DNA from: a virus
IMG/VR virus record: IMGVR_UViG_3300035670_001064
Location: 1-27,184 of that record
Strand: one strand, 5' to 3'
Length of the DNA stretch: 27,184 nt
Positions 16,425 to 23,475 of the stretch are shown piece after piece. The notes below the pieces were generated by a model, which saw nothing but the letters and a program-made list of their open reading frames with translations, did not search any database and had not been told where the DNA came from. Position numbers and translations under genes: made by a program. The first letter of the stretch is position 1. The number at the start of each line of letters is the position of its first letter.

Positions 16425-16591
16425 GAACGAAGAAAAACACGAAACCAACTTTTCTTGAAATAATTAACTATTGGCACGATCAAAAGAAAAAAAACTTAGG
16501 TAGGTTTAATATGGAGCATTATTTAAGAGTTTGCCAGGCAAAAGCATACAATGTAAGATTTGATGAACACAATAATATGATAAGAATATGA
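16421..16591 (+). CDS. small basic early protein, unknown
   Basis: 56 residues from the ATG that overlaps the previous stop (ATGA). An upstream in-frame extension to 16349 exists but would run through the previous gene, so it was not chosen. The protein is basic at the start (MRTKKNTKPTFLEIINYWHD, then KKKNLGRF) and aromatic-rich. I do not recognise it. The stop overlaps the next ATG by four bases. Confidence 0.55.
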   Translation: MRTKKNTKPTFLEIINYWHDQKKKNLGRFNMEHYLRVCQAKAYNVRFDEHNNMIRI

Positions 16592-16818
16592 AACAGTCAG
16601 CAGTAGAATGGTTGGTTGAAAAATTAGATAACAACTTAGATATAAATCATAGTTGGAGAACACGTCAATATATTAAACAAGCCAAAGAAATGGAGAGAGA
16701 GCAGATAGTTATAGCAGAAATAGAAACGTTAAGAGTAATAGAAAAATATGGAATTTCAAGTATAGAGCCATTAATAAATGAATTAAAAAATCAAATAGAA
16801 ACCTTTAAATCAGAATAG
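16588..16818 (+). CDS. early protein, paralogue of the gene at 21418
   Basis: 76 residues. It begins MKQSAVEWLVEKLDNN, has a KEMEREQIV-like helix (residues about 32-45) and ends ETFKSE. This layout, a VEWL start followed by QAKEMEKEQI, is a widespread short family in Bacteroidota phages with unknown function. The gene at 21418-21663 has the same start pattern and identical last six residues. Its final 21 coding bases lie in a 28-bp sequence repeated exactly at the end of that paralogue. Confidence 0.65.
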   Translation: MKQSAVEWLVEKLDNNLDINHSWRTRQYIKQAKEMEREQIVIAEIETLRVIEKYGISSIEPLINELKNQIETFKSE

Positions 16819-16825
16819 AATGAAA
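16798..16825 (+). repeat. 28-bp exact direct repeat, copy 1
   Basis: A 28-base sequence beginning GAAACCTTTAAATC covers the end of the ETFKSE-ending gene, its stop, and the start of the next gene (TAGAATGAAA). It recurs exactly at 21643-21670. It marks a duplicated or recombined gene end. Confidence 0.9.
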
Positions 16826-17035
16826 GCAAAAGAAGTTACAGCAGTGTTCGAATGGACGAATGAATCCGTCTTATTGCAGCAAATAGAACGTTTAAAGGAA
16901 TTACTTTTACAAGGTAAGGAATATCACGAAGATGTTTACGATAAAATGAATCTCCAGTTTATGCAGAAATACGAAAGAATGCGTAGCTTTAAAGTAATTA
17001 ATCATAACGAAATAATTATAAAATCAAACGTATGA
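16820..17035 (+). CDS. small early protein with coiled-coil helix, unknown
   Basis: 71 residues, mostly helical with a heptad-like core (VLLQQIERLKELLLQGKEYH). It has no cysteines or membrane segment and is near neutral. It starts one base after the preceding stop and ends ATGA-coupled to the next gene. A protein-protein interaction role is plausible, with nothing more to say. Confidence 0.55.
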   Translation: MKAKEVTAVFEWTNESVLLQQIERLKELLLQGKEYHEDVYDKMNLQFMQKYERMRSFKVINHNEIIIKSNV

Positions 17036-17220
17036 ACCAAGACCCTAAAAAGTTCGCTGTTGAATTAGTAGATAAGTTCTATGTAGGACTGCATATTAAA
17101 GACTATAAGACGGCACGTAACTGCGCTATCTTTACCTGTCATCAGCGTATCCAGGAAACGCTTACATTAACACGAATTAAGTTTTTAAAAGAAGTGATAA
17201 CCGAAATTGAAAAACTATGA
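17032..17220 (+). CDS. small helical early protein, unknown
   Basis: 62 residues, helical, starting MNQDPKKFAVELVDKFYVGL with a repeated AELVDKF / KTARNCAIFTCHQRIQETL pattern and an end KFLKEVITEIEKL. Short proteins with a LVDKF...A..CA......I.E......YW..V..EI..L layout are frequent in Bacteroidota phages and prophages with unknown role. It is coupled to both neighbours by overlaps (ATGA at each end). Confidence 0.6.
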   Translation: MNQDPKKFAVELVDKFYVGLHIKDYKTARNCAIFTCHQRIQETLTLTRIKFLKEVITEIEKL

Positions 17221-17333
17221 AAGTTCTTGTATTATACAATGGTAAGCAAAAGATTGACTATCGTAAAATAAAGCAATGGAGGGTTCGTGTTAACATAGCA
17301 AATAATTTTTATAAGAATTTTGAGTTAGATTAA
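17217..17333 (+). CDS. very small basic protein, 38 residues, unknown
   Basis: ATG overlaps the previous stop (ATGA), and the frame gives MKVLVLYNGKQKIDYRKIKQ then WRVRVNIANNFYKNFELD. It is short, basic and aromatic, without a recognisable domain. Support rests on coupling and on filling the gap up to the next promoter. Its stop overlaps the promoter spacer region. Confidence 0.4.
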   Translation: MKVLVLYNGKQKIDYRKIKQWRVRVNIANNFYKNFELD

Positions 17334-17352
17334 ATAATTATTTTTATATTTG
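17320..17352 (+). promoter_or_regulatory. promoter for the 17355-17448 RNA / replication operon
   Basis: TTG, a 22-base spacer and TATATTTG (17345-17352) fit the Bacteroidota consensus. Unlike the four early promoters it lacks the TTATATTAAAAAG box and ACAATTAAAA leader. It stands about 115 bases before the first ATG, so the transcript would have a long structured leader or be a separate RNA. Confidence 0.65.
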
Positions 17353-17354
17353 CA

Positions 17355-17448
17355 TACGGACTCCTTCGACACTATAAGTCCTAACGGTATTATTACCCTT
17401 GTTTTTGAAGTAGAGGTCGAAGGCTACGGATAAAGCGAGGGTTTTTTT
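17355..17448 (+). ncRNA. candidate structured leader RNA with terminator-like end
   Basis: About 95 bases, no ORF, directly after a promoter and ending in seven T. Two perfect or near-perfect pairings are visible: CCTTCGAC (17363-17370) with GTCGAAGG (17416-17423), and ACCCTTG (17395-17401) with CGAGGGT (17436-17442, one wobble). Their order (1, 2, 1', 2') would make an H-type pseudoknot, or two alternative folds with the second acting as terminator stem. A TACGGA repeat flanks the first helix (17355 and 17425). It could be an attenuator of the replication operon or a small RNA. I cannot match it to a named RNA family. Confidence 0.5.
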
Positions 17449-17467
17449 ATTTATAAAATTTTTAGGT

Positions 17468-17638
17468 ATGAAACTAACACAAACATTTGAATTTGATAAT
17501 TGCGAAATATCAATTATTATTTATGAAAACGATTCAATAGTTACAATTGACATTGGAGATTCTGAAGTTGATTTATCATTAGAAGAATTTTACAAATTTA
17601 TTACTATGCTTGAAAGAATTAAACCAGTAAAAAAATGA
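17468..17638 (+). CDS. small acidic protein before replication genes, unknown
   Basis: 56 residues from the first ATG after the structured leader. It is acidic and beta-rich (MKLTQTFEFDNCEISIIIYE, then VTIDIGDSEVDLSLEEFYKF) with a basic end (KPVKK). I do not recognise the family. Its stop overlaps the ATG of the DUF6291-type gene (ATGA), so it is likely the first gene of the replication operon. Confidence 0.55.
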   Translation: MKLTQTFEFDNCEISIIIYENDSIVTIDIGDSEVDLSLEEFYKFITMLERIKPVKK

Positions 17639-18210
17639 GAGAAGGATTTAATTTTTATAGAAGTTATTGGGATGTAGCAAACGAATTAAATGATAAAGAT
17701 AGATTAGCTTTTTACGATGCTTTAATGAAACGTCAATTTACAGGAATTGAAACGGATTTAGAAGGAATGAGTAAGTTCGCTTATTTATCTCAAAAGCATT
17801 CTATTGATAGGCAGGTTAAAGGATATGAAGATAAAACTAAAAAGACTTTATTAAACCCTAACCAAGACCCTACGCAAGGGGGTAGGCAAGGGGGTTCGGT
17901 ACACCCTTCGGTACAAGTAAAAGAGAAAGAGAAAGTAAAAGAGAAAGTAATAAATATAGAAGAGCGCAAATTAAAATTTGCAGACGCGCTTAAACCTTTT
18001 TTAGATGAGTATGGTAGAGACATGTTAAACGACTTTTATTTTTACTGGACTGAACACGGAGAGAATGATAAAAAACTTAGATTTGAAAAAGAAAAAACAT
18101 TCGGTATATCTCAAAGGTTAAGAACTTGGTTTAGTAGAAACCCTAAACAATACAAAAAAGAAGAAACCGACCACTTAGTAGAATACGTTAACAAACAATT
18201 AGGATTATGA
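17635..18210 (+). CDS. DUF6291-type replication-associated protein
   Basis: 191 residues. Residues about 1-65 (REGFNFYRSYWDVANELNDK, DRLAFYDALMKRQFTG) match DUF6291, an N-terminal domain of phage and mobile-element replication proteins. A Gln/Gly/Lys-rich linker follows (about 75-105), then a C-terminal domain (FADALKPFLDEYGRDMLNDF, FYFYWTEHGE, TWFSRNPKQYKKEE) typical of helicase-loader or initiator-like proteins in Bacteroidota phages. The gene directly downstream encodes a RecA/DnaB-like ATPase, matching a loader-helicase pair. Function is inferred from architecture and context. Confidence 0.65.
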   Translation: MREGFNFYRSYWDVANELNDKDRLAFYDALMKRQFTGIETDLEGMSKFAYLSQKHSIDRQVKGYEDKTKKTLLNPNQDPTQGGRQGGSVHPSVQVKEKEKVKEKVINIEERKLKFADALKPFLDEYGRDMLNDFYFYWTEHGENDKKLRFEKEKTFGISQRLRTWFSRNPKQYKKEETDHLVEYVNKQLGL

Positions 18211-19151
18211 AAGGCGATGCGGTTCAATACTTGCTTGATTATAAACACGGCAAAATAAAAAAGGGTTACGGAATAGATTGCTTTTTAGATGAACATCTTA
18301 GATTTAAACGTAAACAGCTAAACATAATTCTTGGACACGATAACGTAGGTAAGACTTATTGGATTAATTGGTATTTTTTGACGTTGGCAGTAAAACACGA
18401 ATTAAGATTTTGTATTTGGAGTGGTGAAAACCAAAAAGGACAAATCTTACGAGATATGATTCAAATGTATTTAGGTCAAAAGTTTTCAGAAATTGACGAT
18501 AAAAAGATATTAAGCACAGCTACATTTTTGGAGCAGTATTTTGATTTCATTCCAAACGATAAACTTTATACACCTGCGGATATTTTAAAGCTGTTTAAAG
18601 AAAGCGAATGCGATGCAGGATTAATAGACCCTTTTACTGGACTTGACCGACCTATGACGTTTGAAGGTAACTATCAATTTTTGAATCAGGCAAGGCAATT
18701 TGTTAATGAATCAGGAATGACAATTTACATAAACACGCACCCAAATAGCGAAAGCGGTCGAAGTGGCAACTTATATCCTGAAAATCATCAATGGAAAGGA
18801 CATCTTAAACCACCTTTAAAAGACCACGTTGAGGGTGGCAAGGCTTTTTTAAATAGATGTGATGATATGTTTGTTATTCATAGGCTAATAAAACACGAAA
18901 CAATGAAATATTACACTATGGTAAACGTAGAAAAAATAAAAGATATGGATACGGGCGGAATGCATACGAGATTAGATGAGCCAGTATTATGTGAGTTTAA
19001 CAACGGATTAGGCTTTAAAATAAATTCAGTTGACCCATTACGAAAACACGAACCAATAAAACCTAAACAACTTCCTTTGATTCAACCAGATATAGTTAAC
19101 GGAAAAGAATTACTTTCGTTTAGTGAAAAGTTAAAGCAAAATCCTTTTTGA
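18207..19151 (+). CDS. RecA/DnaB-like ATPase, putative replicative helicase
   Basis: 314 residues. Walker A is GHDNVGKT (residues 43-50), and a Walker B-like strand is CDAGLIDPFTGLD (about 135-147). IYINTHPN (about 172-179) fits the sensor/motif H3 region, and a late HVEGGKAFLNRCDDMFVIHR segment resembles DnaB-type domains. It lacks the N-terminal domain of full DnaB, like RepA or short phage helicases. It probably unwinds DNA at the phage origin with the preceding DUF6291-type protein. The start overlaps that gene by four bases. Confidence 0.75.
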   Translation: MKGDAVQYLLDYKHGKIKKGYGIDCFLDEHLRFKRKQLNIILGHDNVGKTYWINWYFLTLAVKHELRFCIWSGENQKGQILRDMIQMYLGQKFSEIDDKKILSTATFLEQYFDFIPNDKLYTPADILKLFKESECDAGLIDPFTGLDRPMTFEGNYQFLNQARQFVNESGMTIYINTHPNSESGRSGNLYPENHQWKGHLKPPLKDHVEGGKAFLNRCDDMFVIHRLIKHETMKYYTMVNVEKIKDMDTGGMHTRLDEPVLCEFNNGLGFKINSVDPLRKHEPIKPKQLPLIQPDIVNGKELLSFSEKLKQNPF

Positions 19152-19179
19152 ATATTATAACAAGCAAAAACACGAATAA

Positions 19180-19473
19180 ATGGACGAATTGAATATTATA
19201 TCAGCCAAAGTAGGAATACAAACTACTTATTTAAAAGTTAAAATAAGCTTAGAAGAAATAAAGACGAACCACCCTAATAGAAAAGACATAATCGATTCAA
19301 TGGAAAGAACATTAGCGGACCTTCAAGAAATTAGTTTAGTTTATTCAACGATGGAAAAGGAATATAGAGCAGCTTTACAACAAAACTTTAGACTTGAAAG
19401 ATTGCTTCAGGAAGAAAAATTTAAAAACAAAGATTTGCAAAGCCAATTAAATTTTAAAGATATAACCTTATGA
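19180..19473 (+). CDS. coiled-coil early protein, unknown
   Basis: 97 residues, helical throughout, with a late coiled coil (YRAALQQNFRLERLLQEEKF). It is slightly acidic, without Cys clusters or membrane segments. It begins 28 bases after the helicase, behind a gap that contains one AAACACGA word, and ends ATGA-coupled to the HTH gene. A helper role in replication is possible by location alone. Confidence 0.55.
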   Translation: MDELNIISAKVGIQTTYLKVKISLEEIKTNHPNRKDIIDSMERTLADLQEISLVYSTMEKEYRAALQQNFRLERLLQEEKFKNKDLQSQLNFKDITL

Positions 19474-19661
19474 ACCAGTTAAAAATGTATCGTGTTTTTA
19501 AAGTTTACGATTTACTTCAAGAACGACCAAGAACAATTCCAACCATTTGTAGATATTTGAACGTAAGCGAAAGGACAGTATATCGTTATTTTGATTTATT
19601 TAAAAACTTAGGATTCGTAGTTGAAAAACACGAATTTAATAAATACCAAATAAAAAAATGA
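19470..19661 (+). CDS. small helix-turn-helix protein (HTH_11/DeoR-like)
   Basis: 63 residues, nearly all a winged-helix DNA-binding fold: YDLLQERPRTIPTICRYLNV, then SERTVYRYFDLFKNLGFVVE and a wing-like KHEFNKYQIKK. The pattern IPTICRYLNVSERTVYRYF is a standard HTH with recognition helix RTVYRYFDLF. It could regulate the replication operon or act at the origin. It is coupled by four-base overlaps on both sides. Confidence 0.75.
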   Translation: MNQLKMYRVFKVYDLLQERPRTIPTICRYLNVSERTVYRYFDLFKNLGFVVEKHEFNKYQIKK

Positions 19662-20182
19662 GGTGTAAAAACTGCAAAGAGAAGTTTGAGCCTATCCGCT
19701 TTAATATGAAATACTGCTTAAAAGATGAGTGCGTTCGTGTTTGGGTAGAATCGGAAAAGGCTAAGACTTGGAAAAAGACGAAAGCTAAAATGAAAAACGA
19801 TTTAGAGACTGTTCAGGAATTAATTAAAGCTACTCAAATAATATTTAACAAGTATATCAGATTACGAGATAGAGGTCAAGTTTGTATAAGTTGCCAAAAG
19901 AAACTCAAAGAAGGTAACGTGGATGCTGGGCATATGTGGAGCGCAGGAGGTCATTCAAATTTAAGATTTAACGAATTTAATGTAAACGCTCAATGTTCAA
20001 GACCTTGCAATAAAGATAAAGCAGGTGACATAAATAATTATCGATTAGGGTTTGTAGAAAGATATGGAATAGAAAAATTAAACGAAATTGATTCCTTAGC
20101 AAAGATTGAAAGAAAGTTTAGTAAAGAAGAACTAAAAGAATTAATACAGATTTATAAAAAAAAGATAAAAGATATAAGTTAA
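19658..20182 (+). CDS. ninG: NinG/Rap-like recombination endonuclease
   Basis: 174 residues. N-terminal Cys pairs (CKNC, then YCLKDEC) form a zinc-binding start, followed by a helical linker, a second Cys pair (CISCQKKL), DAGHMWSAGGHSNLRFNEFN and NVNAQCSRPCNKDKAG. This Cys/His layout is that of NinG (Rap), a structure-specific nuclease of lambda-like phages that resolves recombination branches. Its length is close to that of lambda NinG (about 200). It sits ahead of the ERF/exonuclease operon, consistent with a recombination role. Confidence 0.8.
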   Translation: MRCKNCKEKFEPIRFNMKYCLKDECVRVWVESEKAKTWKKTKAKMKNDLETVQELIKATQIIFNKYIRLRDRGQVCISCQKKLKEGNVDAGHMWSAGGHSNLRFNEFNVNAQCSRPCNKDKAGDINNYRLGFVERYGIEKLNEIDSLAKIERKFSKEELKELIQIYKKKIKDIS

Positions 20183-20206
20183 TATTAAAAAATATAATTA
20201 CTTTTG
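20180..20206 (+). promoter_or_regulatory. early promoter with conserved leader (copy 2)
   Basis: TTAATATTAAAAA box followed by TACTTTTG (20199-20206) and a 23-base leader containing CAACAATTAAAACTTAAATT directly before the ATG at 20230. No clear TTG -33 element. It belongs to the set at 16221, 20833 and 23774, and probably drives the HTH-like gene at 20230. Confidence 0.7.
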
Positions 20207-20229
20207 AACCAACAATTAAAACTTAAATT

Positions 20230-20589
20230 ATGATAACAAATTTTGAAACCATTACTCACGAACTAACAGATGAGGAATTAAACTTAGTTCCTGTTATAGT
20301 TCACAGCTTCCGATTCTATAAAAAGGATAACCCTATAAAAGCTGAATTGATAGTTAAACGGATGAACGAATACTTGGAAAAAAACGGATCAAAAGTTAAA
20401 ATGACTGCTCCGCGTTTACGTAAGATAGTTAACTACATTCGAACAAACGGCATAATACCGCTTATTGCCACGTCTAACGGATATTTTACAAGCGATTGTA
20501 AGCAAACTATCCAAGAGCAAATACAAAGCCTTCAGGAACGAGCAAACAGCATTGAACGTTGTGCAACAGGATTAAAGAAATTTTTGTAA
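20230..20589 (+). CDS. winged-helix-like phage regulator, unknown
   Basis: 119 residues. LTDEELNLVPVIVHSFRFYK, an IKAELIVKRMNEYL helix, and APRLRKIVNYIRTNGIIPLI resemble a winged-helix DNA-binding core; the last third is SNGYFTSDCKQTIQEQIQSL, ERANSIERCATGLKKFL. I recall this layout, including the ending helix with S-IE-CA-GL--F, as common in Bacteroidota phages near replication and recombination genes. A regulatory or replication-accessory role is likely. It has its own conserved early promoter. Confidence 0.6.
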   Translation: MITNFETITHELTDEELNLVPVIVHSFRFYKKDNPIKAELIVKRMNEYLEKNGSKVKMTAPRLRKIVNYIRTNGIIPLIATSNGYFTSDCKQTIQEQIQSLQERANSIERCATGLKKFL

Positions 20590-20591
20590 AA

Positions 20592-20816
20592 ATGAGAATA
20601 TATATAATTAAACATAAAGGTGCTAATATTTGGCAAAATACAGTTACCGAACAAAGAATTAAAATTAATAATGAAATTGAAATTTTAGCAGGTTATAGTT
20701 TTTTTAGAAAAAAAGATGCTTTAAAATATTTAAAAACATTTAAATACAGCGAATTTTTTGAAGTTGTTGGGTGTACTGTTGATAAAACAAATGCGGATAA
20801 CAGAAAAAAAGTATAA
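20592..20816 (+). CDS. small basic early protein, unknown
   Basis: 74 residues from the ATG two bases after the preceding stop. An in-frame upstream start at 20559 lies inside the previous gene and is less likely. The protein is Lys/Ile-rich (MRIYIIKHKGANIWQNTVTE, then SFFRKKDALKYLKTFKYSEF) with no recognised domain. It is very A/T-rich, more so than its neighbours. Confidence 0.5.
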   Translation: MRIYIIKHKGANIWQNTVTEQRIKINNEIEILAGYSFFRKKDALKYLKTFKYSEFFEVVGCTVDKTNADNRKKV

Positions 20817-20832
20817 TTTTTTTTTGATTCCA

Positions 20833-20862
20833 TTGTTATATTAAAAAGAATAGTTATATTTG
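20833..20862 (+). promoter_or_regulatory. early promoter with conserved leader (copy 3)
   Basis: TTG (20833-20835), a 19-base spacer containing TTATATTAAAAAG, then TATATTTG (20855-20862), and a 22-base leader with CAAACAATTAAAATTCAAATT before the ATG at 20885. It is the clearest match to the Bacteroidota consensus in the set and drives the ERF/exonuclease operon up to 23675. Confidence 0.85.
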
Positions 20863-20884
20863 TCAAACAATTAAAATTCAAATT

Positions 20885-21421
20885 ATGAAAAAGTTATTAG
20901 AAATTCAGGCAGAATTAAAATGTCCAAAAGGAAGTTTAAACAAGTTCGGTAATTACAAGTATCGTAGTGCTGAGCAAATTTTAGAATCAGCAAAACCTAT
21001 CTTAGTAAAACACGAATCTACTTTGGTTCTTTCAGATACTATTGTAGAGGTAGGTAGTAAGCTATTTTTAAAAGCAACAGCAACATTAAAATGCGGAACT
21101 GACATCGTAGAGGTTTATGGTTGGGCAGAACTTGGTGAACACAAGGGAATGTCAAGTGAACAATGTACCGGAACAGCATCCAGTTACGCACGTAAATACG
21201 CATTGAATGGTTTATTCTTAATCGACGAAACTGAAAGCGATCCCGATTCAAAAGATAACAAGAAAGAAGAACCCGTAAAGACGGAAAAAAAGCCTACAAT
21301 ACAAGGTGAACGATTCTTAAAAGCAATAGAAGCAATTAGAGCAGGTGAATTTACAGCCGAAGAACTACAAGCAAAGTTCGAATTAAATGAAGTTCAACAA
21401 AAAGCATTGTTACTGATATGA
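20885..21421 (+). CDS. erf: ERF family single-strand annealing protein
   Basis: 178 residues. FGNYKYRSAEQILESAKPIL, then a beta region and SSEQCTGTASSYARKYALNG with LFLIDETESDPD are the hallmarks of the ERF family, which anneals single-stranded DNA and helps recombination or genome circularisation. A lysine/glutamate-rich linker and a small helical C-terminal domain (AIEAIRAGEFTAEELQAKF) follow. A lambda-type exonuclease gene lies one gene downstream, giving the usual annealing-protein/exonuclease pair. It is first in an operon with a strong early promoter. Confidence 0.9.
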   Translation: MKKLLEIQAELKCPKGSLNKFGNYKYRSAEQILESAKPILVKHESTLVLSDTIVEVGSKLFLKATATLKCGTDIVEVYGWAELGEHKGMSSEQCTGTASSYARKYALNGLFLIDETESDPDSKDNKKEEPVKTEKKPTIQGERFLKAIEAIRAGEFTAEELQAKFELNEVQQKALLLI

Positions 21422-21663
21422 AAAAGACAGCTGTAGAGTACTTGATAAATGAATTATTTACAGTACACGATGAAAACTTTGATTTTAACCCAATATTTGA
21501 ACAAGCTAAAATAATGGAAGAAAAACAATTAGTTATGGCGGCAAACACTTCTTTAAAAGAAGCATATGAAGCAGGTCAAAAATCAATGTATTGTGGTTGT
21601 TATTCAATAAGCGATTGTTCTTCGTTTAATGATTGGTTTTATGAAACCTTTAAATCAGAATAG
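21418..21663 (+). CDS. small protein, paralogue of the gene at 16588
   Basis: 81 residues. It starts MKKTAVEYLINELFTV, continues with an FEQAKIMEEKQLVMAANTSL helix, and ends in a Cys-containing segment (KSMYCGCYSISDCSSFNDWF) plus ETFKSE. The start and last six residues match the protein at 16588-16818; the middle differs. The start overlaps the ERF stop by four bases. Function is unknown, though the family is very common in Bacteroidota phages. Confidence 0.65.
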   Translation: MKKTAVEYLINELFTVHDENFDFNPIFEQAKIMEEKQLVMAANTSLKEAYEAGQKSMYCGCYSISDCSSFNDWFYETFKSE

Positions 21664-21670
21664 AATGAAA
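21643..21670 (+). repeat. 28-bp exact direct repeat, copy 2
   Basis: Identical to 16798-16825. It covers the end of the ETFKSE gene, its stop, and the start codon region (TAGAATGAAA) of the exonuclease gene. The next gene after each copy is unrelated. Confidence 0.9.
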
Positions 21671-22336
21671 ATACGTTGTTCACAAATAGGTAAATTAATG
21701 ACTTCCCCTAAAACAAAAGGGGAGGTCTTATCTAAAACTACAAAGACCTACATTCAAGAACTTGCAATCGAACATAAATACGGAATTCGTAAAGAGTTTT
21801 GGAGTAGATACACGGATAAAGGCAACGAAGTAGAAGACGAAGGTATCGAATTGGTTAACGATGTTCTTGATTTGGGATTCATCTATAAAAACGATGAGAA
21901 TCTAACCAACGATTATTTAACTGGTACACCTGACGTAAACACGAATGAAGTTCTTTTAGATGTAAAATGTTCTTGGGATGCAACTACGTTTCCGTTTTTT
22001 GAAACCGAATGCCCTAATAAAGATTATTACTACCAGCTTCAGGGTTATATGTGGCTAACAGGAAAAGATGAAGCGTTACTTTGTTACTGCTTAGTAAATA
22101 CACCGTTTCAAATAGTTGAGGACGAGGTAAGGCGCGAACATTGGAAGCAAGGTTTAATAGATGAAAGTTTAGATGTAAGAGATTTTGTGCAGTCGAAACA
22201 TAACTTTGACCACATACCAAAAGAAAAGCGCTTAAAAGTCTTTAAAATAGCAAAAGACGAAAGCGTAATAGAACAAATTAAAGAACGAATAGAGTTAGCA
22301 AGAGAATATTATAACCAATTAATAACTGAATTATGA
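21665..22336 (+). CDS. YqaJ/lambda-type recombination exonuclease
   Basis: 223 residues from the ATG just after the preceding stop. A longer frame to 21629 overlaps the upstream gene and was not chosen. It has the PD-(D/E)XK layout of phage 5'-3' exonucleases: KGNEVEDEGIEL (residues about 52-63), LTGTPDVNTNEVLLDVKCSW (85-104) with Asp90, Asp99 and Lys101, and a Q-motif YYYQLQGYMWL (121-131). It makes single-stranded ends on which ERF acts. Gene order ERF, small protein, exonuclease supports the pairing. Confidence 0.8.
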   Translation: MKIRCSQIGKLMTSPKTKGEVLSKTTKTYIQELAIEHKYGIRKEFWSRYTDKGNEVEDEGIELVNDVLDLGFIYKNDENLTNDYLTGTPDVNTNEVLLDVKCSWDATTFPFFETECPNKDYYYQLQGYMWLTGKDEALLCYCLVNTPFQIVEDEVRREHWKQGLIDESLDVRDFVQSKHNFDHIPKEKRLKVFKIAKDESVIEQIKERIELAREYYNQLITEL

Positions 22337-22593
22337 AAAAAGCAATAATAATATTTACAAGTGCTTTCATAATAGAGATATCCTCAACGTTCTACATTAA
22401 ATATGTAAGCGACCAAAACTTTATAGGAATGATTTTCTTTGCTGGTATTGGTCCATTTTTAGGTTTGCCGTTTTTAAATTATGTTATAGAAAGTGAAGAT
22501 TTTAAGGAACGACTACAAATGGCTTTTTATTTGTCATTGGGTTACGTAGTTGGTTCTATGTTTGTGTTTTATGTTTTAAATAAATTATTATGA
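22333..22593 (+). CDS. small membrane protein of recombination operon, unknown
   Basis: 86 residues with three hydrophobic segments: residues about 3-22 (AIIIFTSAFIIEISSTFYI), 30-50 (IGMIFFAGIGPFLGLPFLNY) and 64-84 (MAFYLSLGYVVGSMFVFYVL). I recall similar proteins with IFxSAFxIEIxSTFYI and FxGPFLGLPF phrases in many Bacteroidota phages, with unknown function. It lies mid-operon between exonuclease and small ORFs, so it is unlikely to be the holin. The start overlaps the exonuclease stop. Confidence 0.65.
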   Translation: MKKAIIIFTSAFIIEISSTFYIKYVSDQNFIGMIFFAGIGPFLGLPFLNYVIESEDFKERLQMAFYLSLGYVVGSMFVFYVLNKLL

Positions 22594-22775
22594 AAGAAGA
22601 ATTAAAAATTATGGGTTACTATAAAAACGTAACAAGAGACCAAGTAGTACAAATCAAAGATTTTAAAAAAGACAAACTTTGGTACGAAGTAATTAGACAA
22701 TACGAAGCGAACCCTATAACAGAGTTTTGCTGTTCAGTTGAAAGATTTAAACGATTATATATTAAAACAAAGTAA
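22590..22775 (+). CDS. small basic protein, unknown
   Basis: 61 residues, starting [20 protein letters not shown]; the internal Met8 is an alternative start. It has a short [20 protein letters not shown] motif with two Cys and a basic C-terminal end. No domain recognised. It is ATGA-coupled to the membrane protein gene and ends two bases before the next start. Confidence 0.5.
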   Translation: MKEELKIMGYYKNVTRDQVVQIKDFKKDKLWYEVIRQYEANPITEFCCSVERFKRLYIKTK

Positions 22776-22777
22776 AA

Positions 22778-23215
22778 ATGGAATATATAGATATAAAAGA
22801 ATTAAAAGGTAAAACTTTATTATATATTCGTGTAGATGACGAATTAGATGAAATTTTATTTACTTGTAATGACGGAAGTCAATATAAAATGTATCACGAA
22901 CAAGATTGTTGCGAAGCTGTTACAATTGATGATATTAATGGAGATTTGAATGATTTAATAGGCAGTCCAATTTTAATAGCTGAAGAACTAAGTAATGATG
23001 ATTTTGTAAAAAACTTTGAAGAATCTTTTAAATTAGAAGAAGGTGCGAACCCAAAGTTTGAATCTAATTATAAAAATGAGTTTGGAGAAAGTAAACCTGA
23101 ATCTTATACGTGGACTTTTTATAAATTAGCAACTATAAAAGGATATGTAGATATTCGTTGGTTTGGGGATAGTAATGGTTATTATTCGGAATCAGTAGAA
23201 TTTGTAAAACTTTAA
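22778..23215 (+). CDS. DUF7448-like phage protein
   Basis: 145 residues. The central segment [20 protein letters not shown], then [15 protein letters not shown], is a highly characteristic motif of DUF7448, a phage protein family with unknown role. The Cys-Cys-Glu, Asp and His residues could form a metal site. The rest is acidic and beta-rich, ending with [18 protein letters not shown]. It belongs to the recombination operon; its function cannot be told from sequence. Confidence 0.65.
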   Translation: MEYIDIKELKGKTLLYIRVDDELDEILFTCNDGSQYKMYHEQDCCEAVTIDDINGDLNDLIGSPILIAEELSNDDFVKNFEESFKLEEGANPKFESNYKNEFGESKPESYTWTFYKLATIKGYVDIRWFGDSNGYYSESVEFVKL

Positions 23216-23226
23216 ATTAAATAAAA

Positions 23227-23475
23227 ATGGAAAATAGAGTCAATTCAGGAGCGTTATTTACTAACGACAAAAGAGAAAAGGAAACGCACCCACACTATCA
23301 AGGTAAGGCAACTATCGGTGGCGTAGAATATTATGTTAGCAGTTGGGTAAAAGACGGACAAAAAGGAAAGTTTCAAAGTTTAAGTTTTAAACCAGTTCAA
23401 GAACAAGCGAAACCAACAGGCGGAAAACCAAGTTATGGTAATAAAGATTTTGACGATTTTTTAGGTAGTCTATGA
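23227..23475 (+). CDS. SSB-like small DNA-binding protein (inferred)
   Basis: 82 residues. The core VNSGALFTNDKREKETHPHY, then GGVEYYVSSWVKDGQKGKFQ and SLSFKP, forms short beta strands like DUF736-type or OB-fold proteins. The C-terminal 11 residues (NKDFDDFLGSL) are acidic with a hydrophobic tip, like the SSB tail that recruits repair proteins. Position in the ERF/exonuclease operon fits single-strand binding. The assignment is inference, as no full SSB domain is seen. It overlaps the next gene by four bases. Confidence 0.5.
   Translation: MENRVNSGALFTNDKREKETHPHYQGKATIGGVEYYVSSWVKDGQKGKFQSLSFKPVQEQAKPTGGKPSYGNKDFDDFLGSL

Noticed and set aside
17355-17430. Possible tRNA (76 bases with paired segments)
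   Set aside because: No acceptor stem, no TTCGA-type T loop in the right place, and no usable anticodon arm.
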